In this document: positions 7,965 to 17,175 of the stretch, one piece after another
How the letters are laid out: every line of letters begins with the position of its first letter
How positions within the stretch are numbered: the first letter of the stretch is position 1
Assembly (NCBI GenBank): GCA_958295715.1
Contig: OY282371.1
Location: 1,311,183-1,375,182 of the forward strand
Length of the DNA: 64,000 nt
DNA from: an uncultured Dehalococcoidia bacterium
GTDB taxonomy: Bacteria > Chloroflexota > Dehalococcoidia > Lucifugimonadales > GCA-2712585
Direction of reading: 5' to 3'
The notes under the pieces: generated by a model
The model's input: only the letters and a program-made list of their open reading frames with translations
Told to the model about the DNA's origin: nothing
Database searches by the model: none
Made by a program: the position numbers and the translations under genes

Positions 7965-8540
7965 CCGTCATTCCCGCTTTTTCCCTCCCGTCATTCCCGT
8001 TTTCACGGGAATCCAGGAAGCCAACATCCCAAAACCAACGCCCCGAACTCCAAGGCCGCCGGTGGGGACGCCCCTAGTGGGCATCCCTTCTCTCCCTCCT
8101 AGTCGTCGGGAAGGGGGAGCGGGGAATGGTCGCGCTGTTGCGCCGTTTCTCTTGGCGTTATGGGGGCGGAAAGATGGATTCCCGCCTACGCGGGAATGAC
8201 GGAAAAGAAAAAGCGGGAAGGGCGCGCGCGCCCACTTATGTTTTGAGGAGAGCCGGTTCTGCGTTCAGGGCTGGATTCCCGCCCTCTTTCCGTCATTCCC
8301 GTGAAAACGGGAATCCAGGAAGCCAACATCCCAAAACCAACGCCCCGAACTCCAAGGCCGCCCGTGGGGACGCCCCTAGTGGGCATCCCTTCTCTCCCTC
8401 CTAGACGCCGGGAAGGGGGAGCGGGGAATGGTCGCACTGTTGCGCCGTTTCTCTTAGCGTTATGGAGGCGGAAAGATGGATTCCCGCCCTCTTTCCGTCA
8501 TTCCCGCGTAGGCGGGAATCCATCTTTCCCAATTCTCCTC
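7965..8540. repeat. cluster of dispersed palindromes, two large similar blocks
   Basis: This non-coding stretch carries several CCGTCATTCCCG...CGGGAAT elements. A block starting at 7989 recurs at 8291 (period about 302), including a shared segment with CCAACATCCCAAAACCAACG. In the two copies the central palindrome is in opposite orientation (CCCGTTTTCACGGG versus CCCGTGAAAACGGG). No gene is visible here. Confidence 0.85.
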
Positions 8541-8661
8541 TAATGCCATCGTGCGCTTTGGGTTGGGACGGCAGGTTGGCCGGCGGGCATGAGAGCGCAC
8601 ATTGACCGTTTTGGGTTGGGGGGTGAAGGGGGCGAGAAGGGGGAGCGGGGCGGGAGTCGGA

Positions 8662-8690
8662 TTGTTGGGAAAGGGAGCCTTTGCTATAAT
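8662..8690 (+). promoter_or_regulatory. sigma70-type promoter upstream of the GNAT gene
   Basis: TTGTTG (8662-8667), 17-base spacer, perfect TATAAT (8685-8690). Transcription near 8697 would leave a leader of about 110 bases before the coding start at 8808; I recognise no riboswitch in it. Confidence 0.5.
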
Positions 8691-8807
8691 CCACGGCGGC
8701 GTCCAAGCTGGAACTTGCGGCGTGGCCTGGCAAGACGAAGCGGGGCGTGTTCGCGTCCAGAATCAGCGTGAGACGCGGCCAATTTCAAGCTATCAAGGAG
8801 CATCGCT

Positions 8808-9734
8808 TTGACCATTCGTAATTTTCGCTGGGAAGACGTTCCCGCCATCGCCGCCTTGGAGAACCGGCTGCTGGAGAGGGACGGCGGCGCGGGAACCGTC
8901 ACCGAGCAGTTTATCAAGGAGTTCCTGGGACAGCCCAACCTGACCCCGGAGGAGGAGCTTTTCCTTTACGAGGTCGATGGGGAACTGCTGGCGTCCGCCC
9001 TGGTCGTTCCCCCGGAGCCGGTCATAAGGCGAAGCGTGCTGGATATGAAGACCGTTTCCGACCGGGGAACGGCGGATATTGAGCGGGCCTTGGTCCGGCG
9101 GGCCCTCCGCAAGGCCTGGGACCTGGGGGCCTTGATGCTGCACGCGCAGGTCCCGGAGGATTCCCCGCGGTGCAGGCTCTTAGAGGAGGAGGGGTTCCGT
9201 GACGTTAGGGTCTACTGGATGATGCGCTGGAACCCGGCGGACCTGCCTCTAGCCGAGACGCCGGCGGGCTTTTCCTTCAGAAGCTACGGGAGGCCGGGCG
9301 ACGCGGAGGCCCTGACGAGCGTTCAGAACAGCTCTTTCGGGGGGAGTTGGGGGTTCGCTCCCAACACGCCGGAGGAGATCGCCTATCGCGCCGGCATGAG
9401 TTTGAACGACCACGACGGCATTATCTTTCTCAACCACGGGGATGAGGTCGCCGGCTACTGCTGGACCTTTTTGACGGGCAGCGGGGAGGACAAGCATGGG
9501 ACTATCTCCATGATAGGGACTCACCCCGATTATCGCGGTCAGGGGCTGGGGAGGCCGCTGCTGCACGCGGGCCTGCGGCTCCTGGTCGGCCAGGGGGCCA
9601 GGTGGGTGGAGCTAGAGGTGGACGACGCCAACCCCCCGGCGACCCGGCTCTACACGTCGACGGGATTCAAAAAGGTGTCGGAGCGTCACTGGTTCGAGGC
9701 CCTGCCCGGGGGGCTTTCGCCTCCTGGCGGCTGA
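8808..9734 (+). CDS. tandem GNAT acetyltransferase
   Basis: Protein of 308 residues with two GNAT folds, about residues 1-140 and 150-300. The C-terminal one has the acetyl-CoA motif GTHPDYRGQGLGRPLL and the closing NPPATRLYTSTGFKKV. The N-terminal domain lacks a clear R/QxxGxG/A loop and is probably structural. Two-domain architecture and length resemble mycothiol synthase MshD, but the substrate cannot be assigned. Translation starts at TTG 8808 with AAGGAG seven bases upstream; no ATG fits. The 3' end overlaps the convergent DUF502 gene by 49 bases. Confidence 0.8.
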   Translation: MTIRNFRWEDVPAIAALENRLLERDGGAGTVTEQFIKEFLGQPNLTPEEELFLYEVDGELLASALVVPPEPVIRRSVLDMKTVSDRGTADIERALVRRALRKAWDLGALMLHAQVPEDSPRCRLLEEEGFRDVRVYWMMRWNPADLPLAETPAGFSFRSYGRPGDAEALTSVQNSSFGGSWGFAPNTPEEIAYRAGMSLNDHDGIIFLNHGDEVAGYCWTFLTGSGEDKHGTISMIGTHPDYRGQGLGRPLLHAGLRLLVGQGARWVELEVDDANPPATRLYTSTGFKKVSERHWFEALPGGLSPPGG

Positions 9735-10378
9735 GGGCCGGCGGCTTCCTGTTCATTTAATATCTCGCCCACCCGCTTGGGCATCAACACACCCCCCGAA
9801 ATCACTATTCCCATGGCCTCGTCTACGGATAGGTTAGTGTTTATCACCTGGCTCTCCGGCAGCAGGGCGAGGAAGCCGGAGGTGGGAATCGGGGTTGTGG
9901 GGATGTACACGGCCACCATCCGGTTGCTGTCGGAGTCCCGGTAGGAGGCGGTGACGAATCCGATGGACTTTACGCCCCTTTTGGGGTAGTCGAGTATGAC
10001 GACGCGGCTATAGCGCTTCTGCCAGTCGCTGGCTCCAAGGGAATTGGCGGTGCGGAGGGCCATGTTGTATATGTTTCTGACGACGGGCACCAAATCCACC
10101 AGGCCGTGGGCGAATTTGATGACTTTTCGGCCTATGACGTAGTTTCCAACAAGACCGGCCAGGTACACGACCACAAGGAAGGTGGCAAGTCCAACGGCGG
10201 GGATGTCCCGGCCCGTGAGGTTGGAAATCAGGTTAGAGATGGGCGGGTCGATGAGGTTGAATAGGAAGCTGATGACCAGGTAGGTGAACCCGATGGGCAG
10301 CAGGATGAGCAGGCCGGCCACCATGCGCCTGCGGATGTGCTGGCCGAAGCCCCTTACGATGGAAGCCGGTCGGAGCAT
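9686..10378 (-). CDS. DUF502-family membrane protein
   Basis: About 230 residues with two N-terminal membrane segments (GLLILLPIGFTYLVISFLF and LATFLVVVYLAGLVGNYVIG) and a soluble C-terminal domain bearing the DUF502 signature VRNIYNMALRTANSL followed by VVILDYPKRGVKSIGFVT. The function of the family is unknown. The ATG at 10378 is preferred to the upstream start at 10441, which lies inside the glycosyltransferase gene; it follows that gene's stop by 10 bases. It is the last gene of the rpsF run, and its tail overlaps the convergent GNAT gene. Confidence 0.85.
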   Translation of the reverse strand: MLRPASIVRGFGQHIRRRMVAGLLILLPIGFTYLVISFLFNLIDPPISNLISNLTGRDIPAVGLATFLVVVYLAGLVGNYVIGRKVIKFAHGLVDLVPVVRNIYNMALRTANSLGASDWQKRYSRVVILDYPKRGVKSIGFVTASYRDSDSNRMVAVYIPTTPIPTSGFLALLPESQVINTNLSVDEAMGIVISGGVLMPKRVGEILNEQEAAGPQPPGGESPPGRASNQ

Positions 10379-10388
10379 GGCTAGGGGC

Positions 10389-11615
10389 CTACCTTGACGG
10401 TGACGCCGGCCTCGCCGGGGAGCAGGAGCGGTAGACCTCAAGGGCCTTGGAGGCCGTTTTGTCCCAACTCATGGAGTCGGCGGTTTCGCGCGCGGCCCGG
10501 CCCATGCTGTTTCTGAGGCCCTTGTTGAGGAAGACCATGGTGAGGGTGTCGGCGAACCGTTCGGGGCATCGCAGGGGGAGAAGGTAGCCGTTTCGCCCAT
10601 GCTTTATTAGCGCCCTCAGGCCGCCGACCCGCGAGGCGATGACGGGCGCGCCGCAGGCCATGGACTCTAAGGCGACCAGCCCAAAGCTGTCGTAGTAGGA
10701 GGGCATGACGCAGACGTCGGCGGCGGAGAAGTAGGTGGGCAGTTGGCCCCGGTTGACCCTGCCAACAAACGAGACCGTGTCCTCCAAGCCCAACTCCTTG
10801 GAGAGGGTTTCGAGGCGCTGGGTCTCCCGCTCCTGGGCGGGGTCGCCGCCGACGATGAGGACCTTCAAGGGGTAGTCGCCATCCATGAGAGAGGCGACGC
10901 GCAGGAGGAACTCCAGGCCCTTGATGGGCTCAATGCGGCCAACGTAGAGCATCACCTTTTCGCCGTTGAGGCCCAGGCGGTGGCGCGCTTCGGTCATGTC
11001 TAGGGGCTTGAATTGGGAGAGGTCCACGCCGCAGTGGATGGTTGCCAGCCGCTCCCGGGGCGCGCCGTACACCTGTATCATGGCGTCCAACTCGTAGCTG
11101 GTGGAGGCGGTGACCCGGTCGGCGGACTTCATTAGGTCGGCTTCAATGCGCGTCCTGTAGAGGGGCTCGCCCTCTCCGGCCCTGGCTTGGCGTTTCAGTT
11201 CGGCGAGGGTGTGAAAGGTGATGACGTGACGGGCGCGGTTGCTTCCCGCCAGGTATCTGCCGGCCAGCCCGGAGAGCCAGTAGTGGGAGTGAATGACGTC
11301 GTAACGGATGCCCTCATCCTGTTGGAACCGGGAGACGCGGCTGGCGAAGGGGTAAACGTGGGGATATAGCTTATCCAACGGGGCGTCCGCCGGCCCGCCG
11401 GCCAGGTGTATGACCCTCACGTTGGGGGCCAGGGCCACCACGTCGGCCTCCTGATTGGAGTGGCGGCGGGTAAAGACGTCGACCTCAACGCCGAGGTCGC
11501 CCAGACGCTGGGACAACTCCCTAACGTAGACGTTCATGCCGCCGACCTTCCCCGCGCCCGGGGCCTGGGCCGGGCAGGTGTGGAAGCTGACCATCGCCAC
11601 CCGTAAGGGGGTCAA
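10389..11615 (-). CDS. GT4 glycosyltransferase (MshA-like)
   Basis: Retaining GT-B glycosyltransferase of 408 residues. GKVGGMNVYVREL near residue 25 is the donor/acceptor loop seen in MshA and sucrose-phosphate synthase relatives. The nucleotide-sugar site is in LYVGRIEPIKGLEFLL and the catalytic E-x7-E motif in PSYYDSFGLVALESMACG. MshA couples GlcNAc to inositol phosphate, but resemblance alone does not settle the acceptor. It overlaps the upstream CelD-like gene by four bases and is followed closely by the DUF502 gene, so it is part of the long rpsF-headed run. Confidence 0.87.
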   Translation of the reverse strand: MTPLRVAMVSFHTCPAQAPGAGKVGGMNVYVRELSQRLGDLGVEVDVFTRRHSNQEADVVALAPNVRVIHLAGGPADAPLDKLYPHVYPFASRVSRFQQDEGIRYDVIHSHYWLSGLAGRYLAGSNRARHVITFHTLAELKRQARAGEGEPLYRTRIEADLMKSADRVTASTSYELDAMIQVYGAPRERLATIHCGVDLSQFKPLDMTEARHRLGLNGEKVMLYVGRIEPIKGLEFLLRVASLMDGDYPLKVLIVGGDPAQERETQRLETLSKELGLEDTVSFVGRVNRGQLPTYFSAADVCVMPSYYDSFGLVALESMACGAPVIASRVGGLRALIKHGRNGYLLPLRCPERFADTLTMVFLNKGLRNSMGRAARETADSMSWDKTASKALEVYRSCSPARPASPSR

Positions 11616-12592
11616 GTTCTTGTAACCACCATCTTGTATAACGGCCTGTCCTCGCCTCCCAGGTGGTACTTGTAAGACTCGGCCCCGCGCAGGAAGTCGT
11701 AGTAGGCTAGGCCCTCTTCTATGGCCTCTCTTAGGGTGATGGCCTTGAGCAGAAGGCCGACGCTGTAGTAGCTGAACTGGGGATCGTACCCGCTGTTGTA
11801 TAGCATACGGCTTGAGGCGTAGTCAAAGGTCAGGGCCGAGGCGACCTTCTCGCCGTCTATCTCCATGAAGTAGAGGCGCAGCATTCCCATTTCCGCCAGG
11901 GCGTCGGCCACGGAGCGGAAGAACCGCTCCCTTGGGGGGTTGAGGAAGCTGCCCTTGTCTCCCTCACTCATCTTCATAAGCTCAAAGAAGTGGCCCATGC
12001 CCCCTTCAACGTCCTCAGGACGGGTCAGGGCGTACCAGCGAAGGCCGTCGACGGAATCGAGGCGGCGCAGCTTGCGGCGGAGTTCGTGGCGGCGCTTCTT
12101 GGAAAGGGTGGCCAGGTAGTCGTCCCAGGTCGCGGGCAGGGGCTTGCCGGGGCTCACCTCTATCTGCGACACGTCCACCCGGCAGCCTGAGGCTTGGGCG
12201 AGGGCGGGCAGGTGGGTGAGGGTGGGTGAGCTTTTGGATAGGGGATAGAGATGGAGGGCCGTCCACTCCCACCCGTTCAAGCAGTCGAAAAGGGCCTCAA
12301 AGAAGGCGGGGGCCTTGTCCTTGGCGTAGAGGAAGTCGTTGTAGTCAAAGACATCCTCATCGCCTATGAGGGCTCCTACGCCGCCGGTGAACATGAGGGG
12401 AGCTATGCCCAAGAGCTGGTCGTCTTCCACCAGTTCCAGGATGCGCGGCTGCGCGGAGTCTCCCAAGGCCGCGAGCCAAGCCTGCTGCCATTGGGGGGTC
12501 TGGAAGGGGGTGTTCACGGCGCAGTGGGGAAGGAATCCGCTCCACCGGCCGGCCAGTTCGTCAAAGGAGTCGGAGCAGATGACGGAGGCCAT
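11612..12592 (-). CDS. CelD/BcsL-like GNAT-fold protein
   Basis: About 326 residues with the FemAB/CelD-type acyltransferase pattern (Acetyltransf_6). It has W-x-G-F and TPFQTPQWQQAWL near the N-terminus, KKRRHELRRKLRRL in the middle, and a C-terminal domain ending YDFLRGAESYKYHLGGEDRPLYKM, the most conserved block. Such proteins are linked to polysaccharide or cell-envelope modification. The ATG at 12592 lies one base after the folE stop, which is why it is preferred to the in-frame ATG at 12619 inside folE. Its end overlaps the glycosyltransferase start by four bases; the pair may act together. Confidence 0.8.
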   Translation of the reverse strand: MASVICSDSFDELAGRWSGFLPHCAVNTPFQTPQWQQAWLAALGDSAQPRILELVEDDQLLGIAPLMFTGGVGALIGDEDVFDYNDFLYAKDKAPAFFEALFDCLNGWEWTALHLYPLSKSSPTLTHLPALAQASGCRVDVSQIEVSPGKPLPATWDDYLATLSKKRRHELRRKLRRLDSVDGLRWYALTRPEDVEGGMGHFFELMKMSEGDKGSFLNPPRERFFRSVADALAEMGMLRLYFMEIDGEKVASALTFDYASSRMLYNSGYDPQFSYYSVGLLLKAITLREAIEEGLAYYDFLRGAESYKYHLGGEDRPLYKMVVTRT

Positions 12593-12593
12593 G

Positions 12594-13175
12594 TTATTTG
12601 CCCCGCAGGAGGGCGACAAACTCCTCGCGCCGCACTCTGGAGGGAGCGGCGTTGGCGGGGGCGAAGGTCCCGCGGACGACGGAGGTGTGGATGCGGCTCC
12701 CCGGCTTCCGGACGCCGCGCATGGTCATGCAAAGATGCTCGGCCTCAATGATTACCCCGACGCCCACGGGCTGGAGGGCGGACTCAATGGCGTCGGCCAA
12801 CTGAGCGGTCATGCGCTCCTGGACCTGGGGGCGGCGAGAAGCGAGCTCCAAGGCCCTGACCAGCTTGCTGGCCCCCGCAATCCGGCGGGCGGGCACGTAG
12901 CCCAGGTGGGCCACGCCGTGAAAGGGCAGCAGGTGGTGCTCGCAGATGGAGTGGAAGGGCACGTCTCTTAGAACCACCGTCTGCTGGCCGGGGCGCTCCT
13001 CCTTGAACACGGTGGAAATGGCCCCGGCGGGGTCGGCGCCGACGCCGGAGAAGAGTTCGCGGTAGAGGGATGCCACCCGCGCGGGGGTGTCCCGGAGGCC
13101 GCTGCGGCGGGGGTCTTCCCCCACGGCTTGGAGCAGGTCGAGAACGGCTTGGCGCACGCCGTCGTCCTGGGTCAT
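12594..13175 (-). CDS. folE: GTP cyclohydrolase I
   Basis: Converts GTP to 7,8-dihydroneopterin triphosphate, the first step of folate (tetrahydrofolate) synthesis. The 193 residues are the normal bacterial length. Zn ligands are in FHSICEHHLLPFHG (Cys and His) and the later Cys of EHLCMTMRGVRKPGS; RDTPARVA and SKLVRALELASRRPQVQE are further family signatures. It overlaps thrC by four bases (ATGA) and is followed at one base by the CelD-like gene. Folate supply fits with glyA and metH elsewhere in the window. Confidence 0.95.
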   Translation of the reverse strand: MTQDDGVRQAVLDLLQAVGEDPRRSGLRDTPARVASLYRELFSGVGADPAGAISTVFKEERPGQQTVVLRDVPFHSICEHHLLPFHGVAHLGYVPARRIAGASKLVRALELASRRPQVQERMTAQLADAIESALQPVGVGVIIEAEHLCMTMRGVRKPGSRIHTSVVRGTFAPANAAPSRVRREEFVALLRGK

Positions 13176-14251
13176 GGAGCGCGGCGTCCCTGGGCCATGG
13201 GCGCGAGAAGGGCGGCCTCAACCTCCTTGGCTTCCGCGGCTATCTCCGTAACCTCAGACTGGACGAACCGGAGGGCAAGCTCCGGGTCCTTGAGGCCGGA
13301 GCCGGTGATGACGCAAACCACGGTCAAGTCTTGGAGGTCCAGGCCCTTTCTGTGAAGCTTCAGCAGGCCGGCCACGCTGGCCGCGGAGGCGGGCTCGCAG
13401 AAGACGCCCTCGCCGGAGGCCATGAGGCGGTAGGCCTCCAGTATCTCATCATCGGTAACGGTGTCAATAAGGCCGCCGGACTCGTCCCTCGCGCTAACGG
13501 CGCCGTCCCAGGTGGCGGGGTTGCCTATGCGCAGGGCAGAGGCCAGGGTGGTGGGGTGGGGAACGGGGCGTCCCAGCACGATGGGGGCCGCGCCCTCAGC
13601 CTGAAAACCCATCATTTTGGGAAGGGTCTTGGCCCTTCCGGCGCGGCGGTACTCCTGGAATCCCCGCCAGTAGGAGGCGATGTTGCCCGCGTTTCCCACC
13701 GGTATGCAGAGAAGGTCCGGGGCCTCGCCAAGGTCGTCAACTATCTCGAAGGCGGCGGTCTTCTGACCCTCCAAGCGGTGGGGGTTTATGGAGTTGACCA
13801 GGGTCAGGGGGTGGGTTTGGGTTATAGAGCGGACGAGGGTAAGGGCCTGGTCGAAGCTGCCGTTGAGGGCCAGAATCCGGGCGCCGTGGGCCTGGGCCTG
13901 GGCCAGCTTGCCAAAGGCCACGTCGCCCTGGGGCACCAGGACGGTGGCGGGAACGCCGACCCGGGCGCCGTAGGCCGCCGCCGAGGCGCTGGTGTTGCCG
14001 GTGGAGGCGCAGATGATGCCGCGGCTTCCCGCCTCCAGGGCCTTGGCCACGGCCACCACCATCCCCCGGTCCTTGAAGGAGCCGGTGGGGTTGCAGCTTT
14101 CCAGCTTGAAATAGAGGTTGGGGCAGCCCAGTTCCCTGGCGAGTTTGGAGGAGGGAACCAGGGGCGTGTCGCCCTCGCCCAGGGTTATCATGGGCGTCTT
14201 GGGGGATATGGGCAGGAAGGGACGATGCTTCTCGAGAAGTCCGCGGCTCAT
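13172..14251 (-). CDS. thrC: threonine synthase
   Basis: PLP-dependent fold type II enzyme that turns O-phosphohomoserine into threonine. The PLP Lys is in NPTGSFKDRGM (near residue 60), CASTGNTSASAAAYGARVG is the phosphate/PLP loop, and IPVGNAGNIASYWRGF and FCEPASAASVAGLLKL are later conserved blocks. The 359 residues match the short bacterial class. It follows hom by 25 bases and overlaps folE by four, completing the aspartate-to-threonine branch; a homoserine kinase is not nearby. Confidence 0.94.
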   Translation of the reverse strand: MSRGLLEKHRPFLPISPKTPMITLGEGDTPLVPSSKLARELGCPNLYFKLESCNPTGSFKDRGMVVAVAKALEAGSRGIICASTGNTSASAAAYGARVGVPATVLVPQGDVAFGKLAQAQAHGARILALNGSFDQALTLVRSITQTHPLTLVNSINPHRLEGQKTAAFEIVDDLGEAPDLLCIPVGNAGNIASYWRGFQEYRRAGRAKTLPKMMGFQAEGAAPIVLGRPVPHPTTLASALRIGNPATWDGAVSARDESGGLIDTVTDDEILEAYRLMASGEGVFCEPASAASVAGLLKLHRKGLDLQDLTVVCVITGSGLKDPELALRFVQSEVTEIAAEAKEVEAALLAPMAQGRRAP

Positions 14252-14276
14252 TGAATTAGGGTTCCCAGGGATAGTC

Positions 14277-15584
14277 CTAGGATGGCAGTTCCTCCAAGCG
14301 AATCATGTTGCTTACCTCTTTTACCACATCCAGGCCGCCAAGCATAGCCAAGGAGCGGCGCAGGGCGGCCTCCCTGGACGGGTGGGTGGTTATGACGATT
14401 TCGGCGGTCTGCGTGACGGGGTCGGTGTCCTTTTGGATGACCGACGCGATGCTTATGTCAAGGTCGCCAAGGACCCGCGTAATCTTGGCGAGGACGCCGG
14501 CGCGGTCCGGGACGTGGAGCCGCAGGTAGTACCGGGTCGACACCTGGGACATGTCCTTGACGGCGTCGCTCCGGTCCATGGGCACGGCCTTGGGCGGCTC
14601 GGCGTTGACGAGGAGCATCCGGCCAATATCCACCAGGTCGCCCAGAACGGCGCTGGCGGTGGGGGCCGGGCCGGCGCCGAGGCCGTGAAAGACGGCGCGC
14701 CCCACCAGGTCGCCGGCCACCTCCACGGCGTTGAAGACCCCGCCCACCTTGGCGAGGATGTGGGCCTCGGGGATTAGGGCCGGGTGCACCCGCGCCTCGA
14801 GGCCGTCTTGGTCGCGCTTGGCGACGGCCAGCAGCTTTATGGCGTAGCCCAACTCCCGGGCGTAGCGGAAGTCCTGGGGCGAGAGGCGGGATATGCCCTC
14901 CCAGTAGACCTGGCGGGTGGAGATGGGTGAGTGGAAGGCGAGGGTGGCCAGGATGGCCAGCTTGTAGGCGGCGTCCAGACCCTCAACGTCGTTAGCGGGA
15001 TCGGCCTCGGCGTAGCCCCGCTCCTGGGCTAAGCGGAGGGCTTGGCCGGCGTCCATGCCGTCCTCGGCCATTCTGGTCAGGATGAAGTTGGTGGTGCCGT
15101 TGATGATGGCGTGAATGGAACGCACCCGGTTGGCCAGCAGGTCGCGGGATAGGGCGCCTATGACAGGAATAGCCCCGCCAACGGCCCCCTCAAAGCGGAG
15201 GTTGAGCCTCTTGGAGTCGGCCAGGGCCAGGAGGTCGGGGCCGTCCTTGGCCATAAGCTCCTTGTTGGCGGTGACCACGTGCTTGCCCCGCTCCAAGGCG
15301 CGCCTGACGTGCTCGCCGGCCGGGGTCTCGCCGCCCATTAGCTCCACGACGACGCGAACGTCAGGGTCGTCGAGGATCTCCTCCATTCGCAGGGTCAGCT
15401 TGTGGGGCGGGAGGGGGAAGGGGCGGGGCTTCCCCAGGTCTCGGACGAGGGCCTTCCGCAGTTCCAGGGGGGCGCCAACGCTGCGGGCCAGGGCGTCCCG
15501 GCGCCGTTCCAAGGCTTCAGCGACCCCTGAACCCACCACACCCAGTCCCAGGAGGGCGACGCCGATGGGTTGGGAGTCGCTCAA
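14277..15584 (-). CDS. hom: homoserine dehydrogenase with ACT domain
   Basis: Reduces aspartate semialdehyde to homoserine. The protein is 435 residues from the TTG at 15584, which overlaps the stop of the upstream PPIase gene in TTGA and follows AGGAAAG. The open frame extends further upstream, but that extension lies within the PPIase gene. The Rossmann motif GLGVVGSGVA is at the N-terminus. EGLDAAYKLAILATLAFH carries the catalytic region, and FEGAVGGAIPVIGALSRDL is another signature. A C-terminal ACT domain (LHVPDRAGVLAKITRVLGDL) predicts feedback inhibition, usually by threonine. Placed directly before thrC. Confidence 0.94.
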   Translation of the reverse strand: MSDSQPIGVALLGLGVVGSGVAEALERRRDALARSVGAPLELRKALVRDLGKPRPFPLPPHKLTLRMEEILDDPDVRVVVELMGGETPAGEHVRRALERGKHVVTANKELMAKDGPDLLALADSKRLNLRFEGAVGGAIPVIGALSRDLLANRVRSIHAIINGTTNFILTRMAEDGMDAGQALRLAQERGYAEADPANDVEGLDAAYKLAILATLAFHSPISTRQVYWEGISRLSPQDFRYARELGYAIKLLAVAKRDQDGLEARVHPALIPEAHILAKVGGVFNAVEVAGDLVGRAVFHGLGAGPAPTASAVLGDLVDIGRMLLVNAEPPKAVPMDRSDAVKDMSQVSTRYYLRLHVPDRAGVLAKITRVLGDLDISIASVIQKDTDPVTQTAEIVITTHPSREAALRRSLAMLGGLDVVKEVSNMIRLEELPS

Positions 15585-16762
15585 CTTTCCTGCTGGTCTC
15601 CCCTCTTTTGCTGAGCCGTTTGGCGCAGCTGCTCGGCGGCCCAGGCGTAGATCCTGCTGTCGTACTTGACCTCCACCCAACCTTGGCTGGTTCCCAGGTC
15701 GAACCGTTCTTCCAGCCACGACTGGAGGGCCATGTCCTTCAGCCTCTCGTACCAAGCCCCCTCCACCGGGCGGGTCTCCGGGCCGGCGACCACCTTCATA
15801 AAGTAGAGATAACCGCTGCTCTCCCAGGGGTCGCTAATCTCGCCAATGGCCAGGGGTTCGGTCTCATCGTCGCCAAAGAGGTGGGGGTCAAGCCTGGGGA
15901 AGGCCCCTTTCGGTATCCAACCGACGTAGCCGTTGGGCTGGGCGAATCTGAAAACGGGGCTGAACTCCTGCGCCACCGCCTCAAACTCCTCTTCCTGAAG
16001 CCGCTCGGCGATGGTGGTCAAGTCCTGCCACTTTTGGGGTTCGCCAAGGGACGGGTCGGGCCTGAGAGGGGTCCTCAGCCAGTAGACCTCAACGTGCTCC
16101 TCATCGGCGGGAATGTTGGCCCCGAGGGCGTCGCGCATCTCGTAGAAGTATAGCTGCTCCTCGGTGAGACGGCGGAAGTCGTCGCCGGATATGCGGTTGA
16201 AGTTGAGGTAGGACTCGTACCGCTCCCTAAACTCCCGCTCTCGCTGGTCTTCGGTGGCTATCTGGTCCGGGGCGACGTCGGGGGTGAATATCTGCCGGAT
16301 GGCTCCATCCAGGTCGGCACCGGTCACCTCAACGCCGTACTCGGGGCCTGCCTGCTTGAGAAGCTCCATTTGGACCATCCCAAGGGTGAAGGGGCCGGCG
16401 GTGATGTCCAGGTCGGGGTTGTAGAGGACGCGGAGTATCTCCGTTAGCCCGATGTTTGCGCCCGTGTAGCCCTGGGTGGCCTGAATCATGCGAACGCGGC
16501 TCACCAGGTCGCCCTGGCTGAATTGGGTGTCGTTTATAACGGCGGCCTTCACCCTGGGAGGCGCGTAGAACTGGGTGTACCAGAGGCCGACGGTGACGCC
16601 GGCGATGATTAGGATGATGAAGCCGCCAAAGATGAAGGCCAGCCGCCGGCGGTTGATGCCGCCGGACTGGCGGGCGAGCTTTATACGCCGGTCGGTGGGT
16701 TCCTGGTCTCTGCCGGGTCTTCCACCGGGGTTTGAGCGGCCACGTTGTCGGGAGAAGGCCAT
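15581..16762 (-). CDS. membrane-anchored parvulin-type peptidyl-prolyl isomerase (SurA/PrsA-like)
   Basis: 393 residues. A basic cytoplasmic tail (about 1-40) precedes one membrane segment (LAFIFGGFIILIIAGVTVGLWY), then a SurA_N-like helical region starting VKAAVINDTQFSQGDLVSR. A rotamase-like segment follows, including AERLQEEEFEAVAQEFSP and GYVGWIPKGAFPRLDPHLF, equivalent to GGDLGWF in parvulins. It probably helps fold exported proteins outside the membrane. AGGAG precedes the ATG. It sits where rplI usually follows rpsR, and its stop overlaps the hom start. Confidence 0.85.
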   Translation of the reverse strand: MAFSRQRGRSNPGGRPGRDQEPTDRRIKLARQSGGINRRRLAFIFGGFIILIIAGVTVGLWYTQFYAPPRVKAAVINDTQFSQGDLVSRVRMIQATQGYTGANIGLTEILRVLYNPDLDITAGPFTLGMVQMELLKQAGPEYGVEVTGADLDGAIRQIFTPDVAPDQIATEDQREREFRERYESYLNFNRISGDDFRRLTEEQLYFYEMRDALGANIPADEEHVEVYWLRTPLRPDPSLGEPQKWQDLTTIAERLQEEEFEAVAQEFSPVFRFAQPNGYVGWIPKGAFPRLDPHLFGDDETEPLAIGEISDPWESSGYLYFMKVVAGPETRPVEGAWYERLKDMALQSWLEERFDLGTSQGWVEVKYDSRIYAWAAEQLRQTAQQKRGDQQES

Positions 16763-16848
16763 TTGCGGGGCTCCTTAGCCGCCGGATCCCCTTGACGCCG
16801 GCGGTGGGAACGCGGGCGGGGGCGCGGCTCTGACGGCGGGGGAGATTT

Positions 16849-17127
16849 CTATGCCACTAGGCGGCCGTGGTTGGGGCTGAGGGGGAGGAGGGCGACTATC
16901 CTGGCCCTCTTTATGGCCCTGGACAAGGCCCTCTGGTGGCGCGCGCAGGTGCCCGTCTTGCGCCTGGGGTCTATCTTGAACCTGTCTGAGAGGTATCTCC
17001 TCAAGCGGCCCACGTCCTTGTAGTCGATGTGCTGTATCTTCTCAACGCAGAAGGCGCAGATCTTGCGCCTGGGGATGAACCGGCGGCGAGGCCGGCCGCT
17101 GAAATCTCGGCGGGGTCTGCTGGTCAT
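16849..17127 (-). CDS. rpsR: 30S ribosomal protein S18
   Basis: Small basic protein of 92 residues. [40 protein letters not shown] and the closing [20 protein letters not shown] are the S18 core. The CxxC plus a later Cys and His suggest the zinc-type variant. S18 binds S6 on the platform of the small subunit; its gene lies two genes after rpsF, in the usual order. Confidence 0.97.
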   Translation of the reverse strand: MTSRPRRDFSGRPRRRFIPRRKICAFCVEKIQHIDYKDVGRLRRYLSDRFKIDPRRKTGTCARHQRALSRAIKRARIVALLPLSPNHGRLVA

Positions 17128-17175
17128 GTACGCTGCGTCTCCTTGCGGTGGATCTCTTTTGCTTTATGTAAAGGT

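Noticed and set aside
15585-15755. A longer homoserine dehydrogenase N-terminus
   Set aside because: The extension lies inside the PPIase gene and has no family match; the TTG at 15584 overlaps that gene's stop and has a ribosome-binding site.
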